Shown in pieces: positions 45,582-54,189 of a DNA stretch of 64,000 nt. The notes below the pieces were generated by a model. It ran no database searches. It saw only the letters and a program-made list of their open reading frames with translations, and was not told the origin of the DNA. The stretch's first letter is position 1; the number at the start of each line of letters is the position of its first letter. The translations under genes and the position numbers were made by a program. The stretch covers positions 1-64,000 of the forward strand of contig NZ_JOBF01000016.1 of NCBI RefSeq assembly GCF_000718635.1, read 5' to 3'. This DNA is from Streptomyces varsoviensis. Its GTDB lineage: Bacteria; Actinomycetota; Actinomycetes; Streptomycetales; Streptomycetaceae.

Positions 45582-47036
45582 TCAGGCCACGGGTGCCGGG
45601 TAGGTGGGGTACTCCACCCCGGACACGTGCTGGACGACGCGGATGACCTGGCAGGAGTAGCCGAACTCGTTGTCGTACCAGAGGTAGAGGATCGCGTTGT
45701 CGCCGTCGACCTTGGTGGCGCCGGCGTCGACGATCGAGGCGTGGCGCGAGCCGATGAAGTCGTTCGACACCGCGTCGGGGGCGCTGGTGAAGTCGATCTG
45801 GCGCTTGAGCGGCGAGGTCAGCGAGACGTCGCGGAGGTAGTCGAGGACTTCCTCGCGGGTGGCCTCGCGCCCGAGCCGCAGGCTGAGGATCGCGATGGAG
45901 ACGTCCGGCACCGGGACGCGGATGGAGGAGCCGGTGATCGGGGCCTTCAGGTCCGGGAGGGCCTTGGCGACGGCGGAGGCGGCGCCGGTCTCGGTGATGA
46001 CCATGTTCAGCGGGGCGCTGCGGCCGCGCCGGTCGGCCTTGTGGTAGTTGTCCAGCAGGTTCTGGTCGTTGGTGAACGAGTGGATGGTCTCCACGTGACC
46101 GCGCAGGACCCCGTACTCGTCCGCCATCGCCTTGAGCGGCGGGACGATCGCGTTGGTGGTGCAGGAGGCGCAGGACAGGATGCGCTCGTCCGGCTTGATC
46201 ATGTCGTGGTTGACGCCGTGTACGACGTTGGGGACGTCGCCCTTGCCCGGTGCGGTCAGGACGACCTTGTCGATGCCGGGGCGCAGGTGGTTCGCGAGGC
46301 CGTCGCGGTCGCGCCACTTGCCGGTGTTGTCGATGAGGATGGCGTCCTTTATGCCGTACGCCGTGTAGTCGACCTCGGAGGGGTCGTTGGCGTAGATCAC
46401 CTTGATCTCGTTGCCGTTGGCGACGATCGTGCTGTTCGCCTCGTCCACGGTGATCGTGCCCTGGAACTGGCCGTGGATGGAGTCGCGGCGCAGCAGCGAG
46501 GCGCGCTTGACCAGGTCCTCGGCGGCCCGCTCGCCGCCGCCGCGCACGACGATGGCGCGGAGCCGCAGCCCGTTGCCGGAGCCGGCCTTCTCGATGAGCA
46601 GCCGGGCTACGAGGCGCCCGATGCGGCCGAAGCCGTACAGCACGACGTCGCGCCCCGCGCGGCTCTCGATCTTGTTGGCGCCCGTCGCGCCCGCGACCGC
46701 CTCCGCGGTGAACTCGGCCACCGTCAGCCCGCGGTCATCGGCCTTGTAGAGCGCGGCGAGCATCCCGAGGTCGATCTGGGCGGGCCCGAGGTCCAGCGCG
46801 GTGAGCGCCTGGAGAAACGGCAGCGTCTCCGTCACCGAAAGCTCCTCGCCCGCTATCTGCCGGGCGAAGCGGTGCGTCTTGAGGATGCTCACCACCGACT
46901 TGTTCACCAGCGAGCGGCTGTGCAGCAGGATCGTGACATCACGCTCCCGGTGCAGCTTTCCGATGATCGGGATCATGGACTCCGCGATCTCCTCGCGGTG
47001 CTTCCAGTTGGTGAACGAGTCGTCGTTGACAGTCAC
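45582..47036 (-). CDS. gap: glyceraldehyde-3-phosphate dehydrogenase, long form
   Basis: A 484-residue enzyme: about 125 extra N-terminal residues, then a Rossmann domain (YGFGRIGR near residue 134) and catalytic Cys292 in SCASCTTNAI. The catalytic His lies in HVETIHSFTNDQ. This long form is like the GapB-type of Corynebacterium. The usual NASCTTN is CASCTTN here, and the phosphate-binding segment is RRDSIHGQF. Long-form enzymes often serve gluconeogenesis. The start is a GTG, preceded only by TGGACC. No other glycolytic gene is adjacent. Confidence 0.95.
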   Translation of the reverse strand: MTVNDDSFTNWKHREEIAESMIPIIGKLHRERDVTILLHSRSLVNKSVVSILKTHRFARQIAGEELSVTETLPFLQALTALDLGPAQIDLGMLAALYKADDRGLTVAEFTAEAVAGATGANKIESRAGRDVVLYGFGRIGRLVARLLIEKAGSGNGLRLRAIVVRGGGERAAEDLVKRASLLRRDSIHGQFQGTITVDEANSTIVANGNEIKVIYANDPSEVDYTAYGIKDAILIDNTGKWRDRDGLANHLRPGIDKVVLTAPGKGDVPNVVHGVNHDMIKPDERILSCASCTTNAIVPPLKAMADEYGVLRGHVETIHSFTNDQNLLDNYHKADRRGRSAPLNMVITETGAASAVAKALPDLKAPITGSSIRVPVPDVSIAILSLRLGREATREEVLDYLRDVSLTSPLKRQIDFTSAPDAVSNDFIGSRHASIVDAGATKVDGDNAILYLWYDNEFGYSCQVIRVVQHVSGVEYPTYPAPVA

Positions 47037-47269
47037 AGGTCCATCTTTCGAGCTAGGCAGCGCTCACATGATAGCCATACGCATTTCCACCCCTCCGGGC
47101 GGTGCCGCCCAGGCGGAAACCCGGCACGGTTTCCCGTACGCCCCAGCGGTACCGACCCCGGCTCGGGCCCTGGCTCCAGCCTCGGCCTCGGCCTCGGCGG
47201 CAATCGCGCAGCGGAGCGGGCCGGTCGGCGGGTGCCGGGCCGGCCCGTGCTGCTGGAGGGGGAAGGGGG

Positions 47270-48457
47270 TCAGGCGCTGACGCCTGGGGCGGTGCCGGTG
47301 CCCGCGGTGTAGGAGGTGGCGCCGGTGCCGGCGAGGCTGCCGCCGTCGACGATGAGGTATTCGTCGCGGATGGGGCGCTGGGCCAGGTAGTCCTCCAGGA
47401 TCTCGCGGGTGCCGGCGGCGTAGCGGGCCTGGGCGGAGGGGGTGGTGCCGGAGACATGCGGCGTCATGCCGTTGTGGGGGGCGGTGCGCCAGGGGTGGTC
47501 GGCGGGCGGGGGCTGCGGGTACCAGACGTCGCCCGCGTAGCCGGCGAGCTGGCCGGACTTGAGGGCGGCCGTCACCGCGTCCTGGTCGACGATCTGCGCG
47601 CGGGCGGTGTTGATGATGTACGAGCCGCGCTTCATCTCCCCGATCAGCTTCTCGTCGAAGAGTCCTTCGGTCTCCGGGTGCAGCGGGCAGTGGATGGACA
47701 CCACGTCGACGGCGCGGGCCAGCGCCCGCGCGTCCGGGTGGTACGTCAGCCCCAGCTCCTCCTCGGTCTCGCGCGGCAGCCGGCGCTTGTCGGTGTAGTG
47801 CAGCTTGACGTCGAAGGGCGCGAGGCGGCGCAGGACCGCGACGCCGATCCGGCCGGCCGCGATGACGCCGACGTTCATGCCTTCCAGGTCGTAGGCGTTG
47901 GCCACGCAGTCGGCGATGTTCCAGCCGCCGTCCCTCGCCCACTGGTGGGACGGGAGGTAGTTGCGGACCAGGGCGAGGATCTGCATCACCGCGTGTTCCG
48001 CGACGCTGATGCTGTTGCTGTACGTCACCTCCGCCACCGTCATGCCGCGCTCGATGGCCGCGTCCAGGTCCACGTGGTCCGAGCCGATGCCCGCGGTGAT
48101 GGCGAGCTTGAGGTTCGGGGCCTTCGCGATGCGCGCCTTGGAGAGATAGGCGGGCCAGAACGGCTGGGAGATGACGACATCGGCGTCCGCGAGTTCGCGC
48201 TCCAGCTCGGAGTCCGGCCCCTCCTTGTCGGAGGTGACGACCAGCGTGTGGCCGCGTTCTTCGAGGAACGTACGGAGGCCGAGTTCGCCCGATACGCTGC
48301 CGAGCAGTTCGCCGGGGGTGAAGTCGACGGCCTCGGGGGTGGGCGTGGTCTGGCCGTCGGGGTAGCCGGTCACGGCGGGAATGCCGTCCCGCGCGTACTT
48401 CGGCGGGAATCCGTCCACCGGGTCCGGGTACAGAACGCAGACTATCTTGGCCATCAT
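47270..48457 (-). CDS. NAD-dependent formate dehydrogenase
   Basis: A 395-residue D-2-hydroxyacid-dehydrogenase-fold enzyme that oxidises formate to CO2 with reduction of NAD. Family-specific segments are present: SQPFWPAYLS, ITAGIGSDHVDL, YSNSISVAEHAVM (substrate-binding Asn), NTARAQIVD (active-site Arg), WYPQPPPADHPWR (active-site Gln) and NGMTPHVSGTTPSAQARYAAGTREI (catalytic His). The second codon is also ATG, so the start may be at 48454. It is preceded by a LysR gene on the same strand and an inverted repeat at 48571 that fits a LysR target. The Ala/Gly/Thr-rich C-terminal 20 residues are extra. Confidence 0.95.
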   Translation of the reverse strand: MMAKIVCVLYPDPVDGFPPKYARDGIPAVTGYPDGQTTPTPEAVDFTPGELLGSVSGELGLRTFLEERGHTLVVTSDKEGPDSELERELADADVVISQPFWPAYLSKARIAKAPNLKLAITAGIGSDHVDLDAAIERGMTVAEVTYSNSISVAEHAVMQILALVRNYLPSHQWARDGGWNIADCVANAYDLEGMNVGVIAAGRIGVAVLRRLAPFDVKLHYTDKRRLPRETEEELGLTYHPDARALARAVDVVSIHCPLHPETEGLFDEKLIGEMKRGSYIINTARAQIVDQDAVTAALKSGQLAGYAGDVWYPQPPPADHPWRTAPHNGMTPHVSGTTPSAQARYAAGTREILEDYLAQRPIRDEYLIVDGGSLAGTGATSYTAGTGTAPGVSA

Positions 48458-48570
48458 CGACTCCTGTGCCGTATAAGCAGTCGGATATTCCTTCGGCCGT
48501 GTGCCGAATTCCGAACTGCTTCCACCCTGGCCCCATTTCCCGACACCGTCAAAGAGGCATTTTGGAATAT

Positions 48571-48591
48571 CTGATAAGTCCGCCCTATCAG
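48571..48591. promoter_or_regulatory. LysR-type inverted repeat CTGATA-N9-TATCAG
   Basis: Perfect 6-bp arms containing the T-N11-A core, 114 nt upstream of the formate dehydrogenase start and downstream of the LysR gene. It suggests direct activation of fdh by the neighbouring regulator. Confidence 0.65.
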
Positions 48592-48634
48592 AGTCGAGTC
48601 CAGCGGCCCGGCCACGCTCAGCGCTCAGCCAGCC

Positions 48635-48724
48635 AGTCGGTCAGCCGCTCAATCGGTCAGCCGCTCAGCCGCTCAACCGGTCAGCCGGTCAGCCGGTCAG
48701 CCGGTCAGCCGGTCAGCCGGTCAG
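48635..48724. repeat. 8-bp tandem array CCGGTCAG, six perfect copies plus degenerate ones
   Basis: Six perfect copies fill 48677-48724; degenerate CCGCTCAG/TCGGTCAG copies extend back to about 48635. The LysR stop codon (48715-48713, minus strand) lies inside the array, so the repeat supplies the protein's last residues. Confidence 0.9.
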
Positions 48725-49642
48725 TGAATCCGTCGGCAGGCGTTCCAGCACCGCCGCCACGTCCGTCCTGCGCGCCAGCTCCGTCAGCGCACGCGCCATC
48801 ACCGAGCCCGGCTCCCGCACCGTCGTCACCAGCCCCATCGGCACGGTGTGGTCCGGCTCCACGAGCGGCAGGACCCGCATCCCGCGCGGCACGCCGAAGA
48901 CATGCAGCCACGCGTACGGCACCACGCCCACCCAGCGCCCCGTCCTGACGTGGGCGAACAGGGAGGCCACCGAGTCGGTCTCCACCTCCGGCTCCGCCCG
49001 CGCGCCCGCCATCTCGAAGATCTCGTCCAGCACGCGCCGACCCTGCATCGTGCCGACCAGCAGGCACAGCGGCAGCCGGGCCGCCTCCGCCCAGGTCGCG
49101 TTACGGGCGCCGGGGCGGCCTATGGCCGTTCCGGTCAGCAGCACATAACGCTCCCGATAAAGCGGAACCACCTGAAATTTCTCCGAAATTCCAGCGCGCA
49201 GATAAGTGATTCCCGCGTCGATCTCGAAATCCTGGATCTTGCGGAGCATATCCTCCGATCTGAGATCGGAGAGAACGCGTACGCTCGCCAGCGGATGTTC
49301 CGTGCAGAAGGGCTCCGTGAGCAGCGATACGGCCGTCGCGGCGGTCGGTACGGAGCCCACGCACAGTTGGCCGCTGAGGCCCGTACGCAGGGCGTCGACC
49401 TCGTCGGTCAGGGCGTCGCGGTCGGCGAGGATGCGCTGTGCCCACAGGACGATGCGTTCGCCCTCGGGCGTGAGGCTTTCGAACTTCCGGCCGCGGCGGA
49501 CCAGGGGCACGCCGAGTTCGTCCTCCAGCTTCCGTACGGCCTCGGAAAGGGCGGGCTGGGAGACGTAGCACGCCTGCGCGGCGCGGGCGAAGTGCCGCTC
49601 GCGCGACAGGGCCACCAGATATTCGAGTTGGCGAAACAGCAC
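48713..49642 (-). CDS. LysR-family transcriptional regulator
   Basis: A 309-residue activator-type regulator. The N-terminal winged helix is MLFRQLEYLVALSRERHFARAAQACYVSQPALSEAVRKLEDELG (given here in two parts by position: residues 1-20 and 21-44). The effector domain of about residues 90-300 follows. It lies upstream of and co-directional with formate dehydrogenase, with a T-N11-A site between them. The co-inducer is unknown, with formate or a C1 metabolite plausible. Its C-terminus ends inside an 8-bp repeat array. Confidence 0.93.
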   Translation of the reverse strand: MLFRQLEYLVALSRERHFARAAQACYVSQPALSEAVRKLEDELGVPLVRRGRKFESLTPEGERIVLWAQRILADRDALTDEVDALRTGLSGQLCVGSVPTAATAVSLLTEPFCTEHPLASVRVLSDLRSEDMLRKIQDFEIDAGITYLRAGISEKFQVVPLYRERYVLLTGTAIGRPGARNATWAEAARLPLCLLVGTMQGRRVLDEIFEMAGARAEPEVETDSVASLFAHVRTGRWVGVVPYAWLHVFGVPRGMRVLPLVEPDHTVPMGLVTTVREPGSVMARALTELARRTDVAAVLERLPTDSLTG

Positions 49643-49724
49643 CTTCCCGGTCTACCCGATCTTGGACGGAGACGCCAAACTTGTGTACGACATCGGATGA
49701 GACGGACGGCGAGGCGGATTCCCT

Positions 49725-49889
49725 ATGGCGGCGCGGGGCGAAATGGTGGCAGCGCTCAAGGAAGGGCGGCTGGCCCACGAGCTGGGCGAGTCCAGCGCCG
49801 ACTGCCCCTACCCGGCCGGCGACCCCCTGCGCGCCGCCTGGCTGCGCGGCTTCGCCGCCGCCCGCTCGGAAGGAGTGAAAAAGGAGTGA
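49725..49889 (+). CDS. Rmf/CrpP-family small protein
   Basis: A 54-residue protein beginning MAARGEMVAALKEGRLAHEL, followed by the hallmark DCPYPAGDPLRAAWLRGFAAAR. This is the short Rmf/CrpP fold shared by ribosome modulation factor and related actinobacterial proteins, which bind ribosomes or nucleic acid or modify small molecules. GAGG lies about 10 nt before the ATG at 49725; a second in-frame ATG is at 49743. It stands alone on the plus strand between the LysR and RidA genes. Confidence 0.75.
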   Translation: MAARGEMVAALKEGRLAHELGESSADCPYPAGDPLRAAWLRGFAAARSEGVKKE

Positions 49890-49927
49890 AAGGGGAGGGA
49901 GAGTGAGCCCCTTGTTCGGTTGTTCGG

Positions 49928-50410
49928 TTACGGCAGGACCGCTATTCCGTCCAGTTCCACCCGCGCCTGCTCGTCCCAGAGCCGCGCCGCCCCGATGACC
50001 GCCATCGCCGGGTAGTCGCTCCCCGCCAACCGCCGCCATACGCGGCCGAGTTCGGGCGCGTGGGCGCGGTACTCGGCCACGTCCGTGGCGTACACCGTGA
50101 CCCTGGCGAGTTGGTCGGGTCGCCCGCCCGCCGCTCGCAAGGCGGCCAGGAGATTGGTCAGCGCCTGTTCGAACTGCGTCACCAGGTCGCCCTCGATGAC
50201 CTTGCCGTCGCCGTCGAGCGCCGTCTGTCCGGCCAGGAAGACCAGCCGTCCGCCGGTGGCCGTCACGGCGTGCGTGAAACCGGTGGGCGGCGACAGCTCC
50301 GCCGGGTTGATCCGCACCAGTTCCGGCTCGGCGGGCCCGGCTTCCCGCCCTGCGGGCCCCGCTTCCCGCCCTGCGGGCTCGGCCTCCCGCCCCGCGGACT
50401 CGTCGCTCAT
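49928..50410 (-). CDS. RidA-family enamine/imine deaminase
   Basis: A 160-residue protein. The RidA (YjgF/YER057c/UK114) fold occupies about residues 35-160, with VFLAGQTALDGDGKVIEGD and RVTVYATDVAEYR typical. Family members hydrolyse reactive enamines and imines to ketones plus ammonia. Its ATGA overlap with the acyl-CoA dehydrogenase stop makes an operon certain. In an aminobenzoyl-CoA pathway it could remove the amino group. The N-terminus carries three 21-bp repeats giving AGREAGP heptads, which are unusual for the family. Confidence 0.92.
   Translation of the reverse strand: MSDESAGREAEPAGREAGPAGREAGPAEPELVRINPAELSPPTGFTHAVTATGGRLVFLAGQTALDGDGKVIEGDLVTQFEQALTNLLAALRAAGGRPDQLARVTVYATDVAEYRAHAPELGRVWRRLAGSDYPAMAVIGAARLWDEQARVELDGIAVLP
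50331..50393 (-). repeat. three 21-bp in-frame repeats in the RidA N-terminus
   Basis: Units begin at 50331, 50352 and 50373 with GCGGGCCCGGCTTCCCGCCC-type sequence. They encode AGREAGP-type heptapeptides ahead of the RidA fold. Confidence 0.88.
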
Positions 50411-51606
50411 CGGTTCTCTCCTTCTCGTGACGCGGCAGTGCTGCCGGGGCCTCCCGCCCGCCCCCGGTACAGCTCCTTGGCGATGATCGTCCGCTGCACC
50501 TCGCTCGCCCCCTCGTAGATGCGCGGGGCGCGGACCTCCCGGTAGAGGTGTTCCAGCAGGTGGCCACGGCGCAGCGCCCGCGCGCCGTGGAGCTGGACGG
50601 CGGCGTCCACGACGTACTGGGCCGTCTCGGTGGCTAGCAGCTTGGCCATGGCCGAACTGCTCGCGACGCCGGGCGCCCCCGCGTCGTACGCCGCCGCGGC
50701 CGCGTACACCAGCAGCCGCGCGGCCTCCGTCCGCGTCGCCATCTCGGCGAGCTGGTGGGAGACGGCCTGGAGGTCCTTGAGCGGGCCGCCGAACGCCTGC
50801 CGCTCCCCCGCGTGGCGCACGGCGGCGTCGAGGGCGGCCTGTGCCATGCCGACGGCGAACGCGCCGACGCTGGGCCGGAAGAGGTTGAGCGTGCGCATGG
50901 CGACGCGGAAGCCGGCGTCCGGCTCGCCCAGCAGGTCGTCGCGGGTGACGGGGACGGCGTCGAAGGCGAGGGCGCCGATGGGGTGGGGGCTGAGCATGTC
51001 GAGCGGCACGCCGGTGAGGCCGGGGCGGTCGGCGGGTACGACGAAGGCGGTCACGCCGCGGGCTCCCGCGCCCGCGGTCGTACGGGCGAAGACGGTGTAG
51101 AAGTCGGCCTCGGGGGCGTTGGAGATCCAGCATTTCTCGCCGGTCAGCCGCCACCGGCCGGAACCGTCCGGCTCGGCGCGCAGGGCGAGGGCGGCGGCGT
51201 CGGAGCCGGCGTCGGGCTCGCTGAGCGCGAAGGCGGCGACGGCGCGGCCCGCGACGACGCCGGGCAGCCAGCGGGCGCGCTGCGCGTCGGTGCCGGAGAG
51301 GGCGACTGGGTACGCGCCCAGGCCCTGGAGGGCGAGTGCCGTCTCGGCCTCCGTGCACTCGGCGGCGAGCGATTCGCGCAGCAGGCAGAGGTCCATGGCC
51401 CGTACGGGCCCCTCGGCCGGGAAGACACGGGCCAGCAGCCCGAGGTCGCCGAGCGCCGCGACGAGCGGCCGATTGACGCGGCCGGGCGGGCCCTCGGAGG
51501 CGAGTGGGCCCTCGGCGGCGAGCGGGCGGAGGCGTTCCGCGGCAAGTGTTCGCAGTTCGGCGCACCATTGCCGCTGGTGCGGTGTCAGCGCGAAGGGGGT
51601 GGTCAC
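50407..51606 (-). CDS. acyl-CoA dehydrogenase
   Basis: A 399-residue FAD enzyme of the acyl-CoA dehydrogenase family. FALSEPDAGSDAAAL and WISNAPEADFYTVFART bind FAD and substrate. RQAFGGPLKDLQAVSHQLAEM and IYEGASEVQRTIIAKELY close the fold, with the catalytic Glu in YEGASE. It is co-transcribed with RidA (ATGA overlap) and is divergent from the aryl-CoA ligase. In the ring-opening route from 2-aminobenzoyl-CoA or gentisyl-CoA it would act on a ring-modified CoA thioester; the exact step is inferred. Confidence 0.93.
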   Translation of the reverse strand: MTTPFALTPHQRQWCAELRTLAAERLRPLAAEGPLASEGPPGRVNRPLVAALGDLGLLARVFPAEGPVRAMDLCLLRESLAAECTEAETALALQGLGAYPVALSGTDAQRARWLPGVVAGRAVAAFALSEPDAGSDAAALALRAEPDGSGRWRLTGEKCWISNAPEADFYTVFARTTAGAGARGVTAFVVPADRPGLTGVPLDMLSPHPIGALAFDAVPVTRDDLLGEPDAGFRVAMRTLNLFRPSVGAFAVGMAQAALDAAVRHAGERQAFGGPLKDLQAVSHQLAEMATRTEAARLLVYAAAAAYDAGAPGVASSSAMAKLLATETAQYVVDAAVQLHGARALRRGHLLEHLYREVRAPRIYEGASEVQRTIIAKELYRGRAGGPGSTAASREGENR

Positions 51607-51630
51607 CGGGCGCCTCCTTATCGCGGTCTG

Positions 51631-51644
51631 TTGACTGCCGTCAC
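51631..51644. promoter_or_regulatory. operator-like motif TTGACTGCCGTCAC
   Basis: Lies in the 118-bp gap between the divergent acyl-CoA dehydrogenase and ligase genes. It matches GTGACTGTCGTCAC at 57908-57921, upstream of the enoyl-CoA hydratase, at 12 of 14 positions. It is imperfectly palindromic (GAC/GTC arms). Confidence 0.65.
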
Positions 51645-51724
51645 CAAGACGTTACGCTGACATCGGATCGTCGCTGCCTGCAAGACCCCCACTTCCCTTT
51701 TCGGCGCGAGGGGGCGCATGCGTC

Positions 51725-53362
51725 ATGGAGCTCAGTCCGTCGGCCCACGTCGACACCTTTCCGCGCGAACATCTGCCCCCAGCCCACGCGTGGCCGACGC
51801 TGCTCCGCGAGCCTCCCGCGCCGCGCTACCCCGAGCGCCTCAACTGCGGCGCCGAACTCCTCGACGCCACCGTCCGGCGGCTCGGCGCGGACTCCGGGCG
51901 GCGGCCGGCCGTGCTGGACGGGGCGGGCGTCTGGACGTACGACGAGCTGCGCGGCCACGTCGACCGGATAGCGCACGCCCTGACCCGTGATCTCGGGGTG
52001 GTGCCCGGCAACCGGGTGCTGCTGCGCGGGCCCACCACGCCCTGGCTGGCGGCCTGCTGGCTCGCGGTGATGAAGGCGGGCGCGGTGGCCGTCACCGTGC
52101 TGGCCGCGCAGCGCGCCTCCGAGCTGGCGACCATCTGCGACATCGCCCGCGTACGGCACGCGCTGTGCGCCGCCGACTGCCTCGACGATCTCGTACGGGC
52201 GCGGGTGCCGGGGCTGCGCGTCACGGCGTTCGGCGGCGAGGGCCCCGGCGACCTGCTGCGGCTGGCGGCCGGCAAGCCCGCCTCGTACGAGCCGGTGGCG
52301 ACCGCCGCCGACGACGTGGCGCTGATCGCCTTCACCTCGGGGACGACGGGCCGGCCCAAGGGCTGCATGCACTTCCACCGCGACGTACTGGCCATCGCCG
52401 ACACCTTCTCCGAGCACGTCCTGCGCCCCCTGCCCACCGACGTGTTCGCGGGCACTCCGCCGCTGGGCTTCACGTTCGGGCTCGGCGGGCTGGTGGTCTT
52501 CCCGCTGCGGGCGGGCGCCTGCGCGCTGCTCGCGGAACGGGCCGGCCCCGAGCGGCTGCTCGCCCACATCGCGGAGCACCGGGTCTCGGTGCTGTTCACG
52601 GCGCCCACCGCCTACCGTGCGATGCTCGGCAGGCTCGGTTCGTACGACACGTCGTCGCTGCGCCGGTGCGTGTCCGCCGGCGAGAACCTGCCCGCCGCCC
52701 TGTGGCGCGACTGGCACCAGGCCACCGGCCTGCGCATCATCAACGGCATAGGGGCGACGGAGATGCTGCACATCTTCATCTCCGCCGCCGACGACGCCAT
52801 CCGGCCGGGCACCACCGGGCTCCCCGTGCCCGGGTTCGAGGCGCGGGTCGTGGGCCCGGACGGGCAGCCGGTGGCGGACGGCGCGCCGGGGCTGCTGGCG
52901 GTGCGCGGGCCCACGGGCTGCCGCTATCTGGCGGACGACCGGCAGCGCGGCTATGTACAGGGCGGCTGGAACCTGACCGGCGATACGTACGTCCGGGAGC
53001 CCGACGGCTACTTCCGCTACGTGGCGCGCGCCGACGACATGATCATCTCGGCCGGGTACAACATCGCGGGCCCCGAGGTCGAGGACGCGCTGTCCCGCCA
53101 CCCCGACGTGGCCGAGGCGGCGGTGGTGGGGCGGCCGGACGCGGAGCGCGGGGAGATCGTCGTCGCCCATGTGGTCCTCCGGCTGGGGCTCGCGGGCACC
53201 GCCGAGACGGTCGCCGCGCTCCGCGAGTTCACCAAGAAGGAGATCGCGCCCTACAAGTGCCCGCGCGAGATCGTGTTCGTCGAGGCGCTGCCCCGCACCC
53301 CGACCGGCAAGCTCCAGCGGTTCCGGCTGCGCACCGGCGCTTTACAGTTTCCCCGTGACTGA
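51725..53362 (+). CDS. 2-aminobenzoate/benzoate-type CoA ligase
   Basis: A 545-residue ANL-superfamily acid-CoA ligase. AMP-binding motifs are FTSGTTGRPKGCMHFH (near residue 200), GIGATEM, GYVQGGWNLTGD and the C-terminal hinge and Lys in PRTPTGKLQRFRLR. The N-terminal DTFPREHLPPAHAWPTLL is characteristic of the benzoate/2-aminobenzoate-CoA ligase subgroup. It activates the aromatic acid for the hydroxylase encoded downstream on the opposite strand. Its last 8 bases overlap the PaaX-type gene (GTGACTGA). Confidence 0.93.
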   Translation: MELSPSAHVDTFPREHLPPAHAWPTLLREPPAPRYPERLNCGAELLDATVRRLGADSGRRPAVLDGAGVWTYDELRGHVDRIAHALTRDLGVVPGNRVLLRGPTTPWLAACWLAVMKAGAVAVTVLAAQRASELATICDIARVRHALCAADCLDDLVRARVPGLRVTAFGGEGPGDLLRLAAGKPASYEPVATAADDVALIAFTSGTTGRPKGCMHFHRDVLAIADTFSEHVLRPLPTDVFAGTPPLGFTFGLGGLVVFPLRAGACALLAERAGPERLLAHIAEHRVSVLFTAPTAYRAMLGRLGSYDTSSLRRCVSAGENLPAALWRDWHQATGLRIINGIGATEMLHIFISAADDAIRPGTTGLPVPGFEARVVGPDGQPVADGAPGLLAVRGPTGCRYLADDRQRGYVQGGWNLTGDTYVREPDGYFRYVARADDMIISAGYNIAGPEVEDALSRHPDVAEAAVVGRPDAERGEIVVAHVVLRLGLAGTAETVAALREFTKKEIAPYKCPREIVFVEALPRTPTGKLQRFRLRTGALQFPRD

Positions 53363-54182
53363 CCAGCACACTCCGCGTTCCCTCATCGTCACGTTCTACG
53401 GCGCGTACGGGCGCGGGGACGCCGACTCCCCCGCCGGCCCGGTGCCGGTCGCCGCCCTCGTCCGGCTGCTGGGCGCCGTGGGCGTCGACGCGCCCTCGGT
53501 ACGGTCGGCGGTCTCCCGGCTGAAGCGGCGCGGGCTGCTCGTGGCGGACCGTACGGCGGGCGGGGCGGCCGGCTACGCGCTCTCCCCCGACGCCCGGCAG
53601 CTCCTCGACGACGGCGACCGGCGCATCTACCCGCGGCCCGCCGGGCGGTGCGGCGACGGCTGGCTGCTCGCGGTCTTCTCGGTGCCGGAGGAGGAGCGCA
53701 GCAAACGCCATCTGCTGCGGTCGCGGCTGGCCCGGCTGGGGTTCGGCACGGCGGCGCCGGGCGTGTGGATCGCTCCGGCGCACCTCCACGACGAGACACG
53801 CCACACCCTGGAGCGGCTGGGGCTCGACGGCTACGTCGATCTCTTCCGGGGCGAGCACGCCGGGTTCGAGCCGACGGCCGCGGCGGTCGCGCGCTGGTGG
53901 GACCTGACCGGCCTGGCCAAACGCCACCAGGCTTTCCTGGACGCGCACGAGCCGGTGCTGCACCGCTGGGCGCGCCGCCGGGTCGTGCCGCCCGAGGACG
54001 CCTACCGCGACTACCTCCCGGCCCTGGACTCCTGGCGGCGGCTCCCCTACGCGGACCCGGGGCTGCCGCCCGCGCTGCTGCCGCCGGACTGGCCGGGCGC
54101 GCGGGCGGCCGAGGTGTTCGCCGCGCTGCACCGCAAGCTGCGGGACGCGGGGGCGGTGTACGCGGCGCGACAGCTTTCCTGA
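53355..54182 (+). CDS. PaaX-family transcriptional regulator
   Basis: A 275-residue repressor of the PaaX type, which responds to aryl-CoA thioesters. The N-terminal winged helix (SLIVTFYGAYGR..., LVRLLGAVGVDAPSVRSAVSRLKRRGLL) is followed by the PaaX domain (WLLAVFSVPEEERSKRHLLRSRLARLGFG..GVWIAP) and its C-terminal domain. The GTG at 53355 overlaps the ligase stop; the longer frame upstream lies inside the ligase gene. It is most probably the regulator of the surrounding cluster and may bind the shared 14-bp motif. Confidence 0.92.
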   Translation: MTDQHTPRSLIVTFYGAYGRGDADSPAGPVPVAALVRLLGAVGVDAPSVRSAVSRLKRRGLLVADRTAGGAAGYALSPDARQLLDDGDRRIYPRPAGRCGDGWLLAVFSVPEEERSKRHLLRSRLARLGFGTAAPGVWIAPAHLHDETRHTLERLGLDGYVDLFRGEHAGFEPTAAAVARWWDLTGLAKRHQAFLDAHEPVLHRWARRRVVPPEDAYRDYLPALDSWRRLPYADPGLPPALLPPDWPGARAAEVFAALHRKLRDAGAVYAARQLS

Positions 54183-54189
54183 CGGGCCG

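Noticed and set aside
48635..48724. A possible CRISPR array
   Set aside because: The unit is 8 bp with no spacers and no cas genes nearby; it is a simple tandem repeat.
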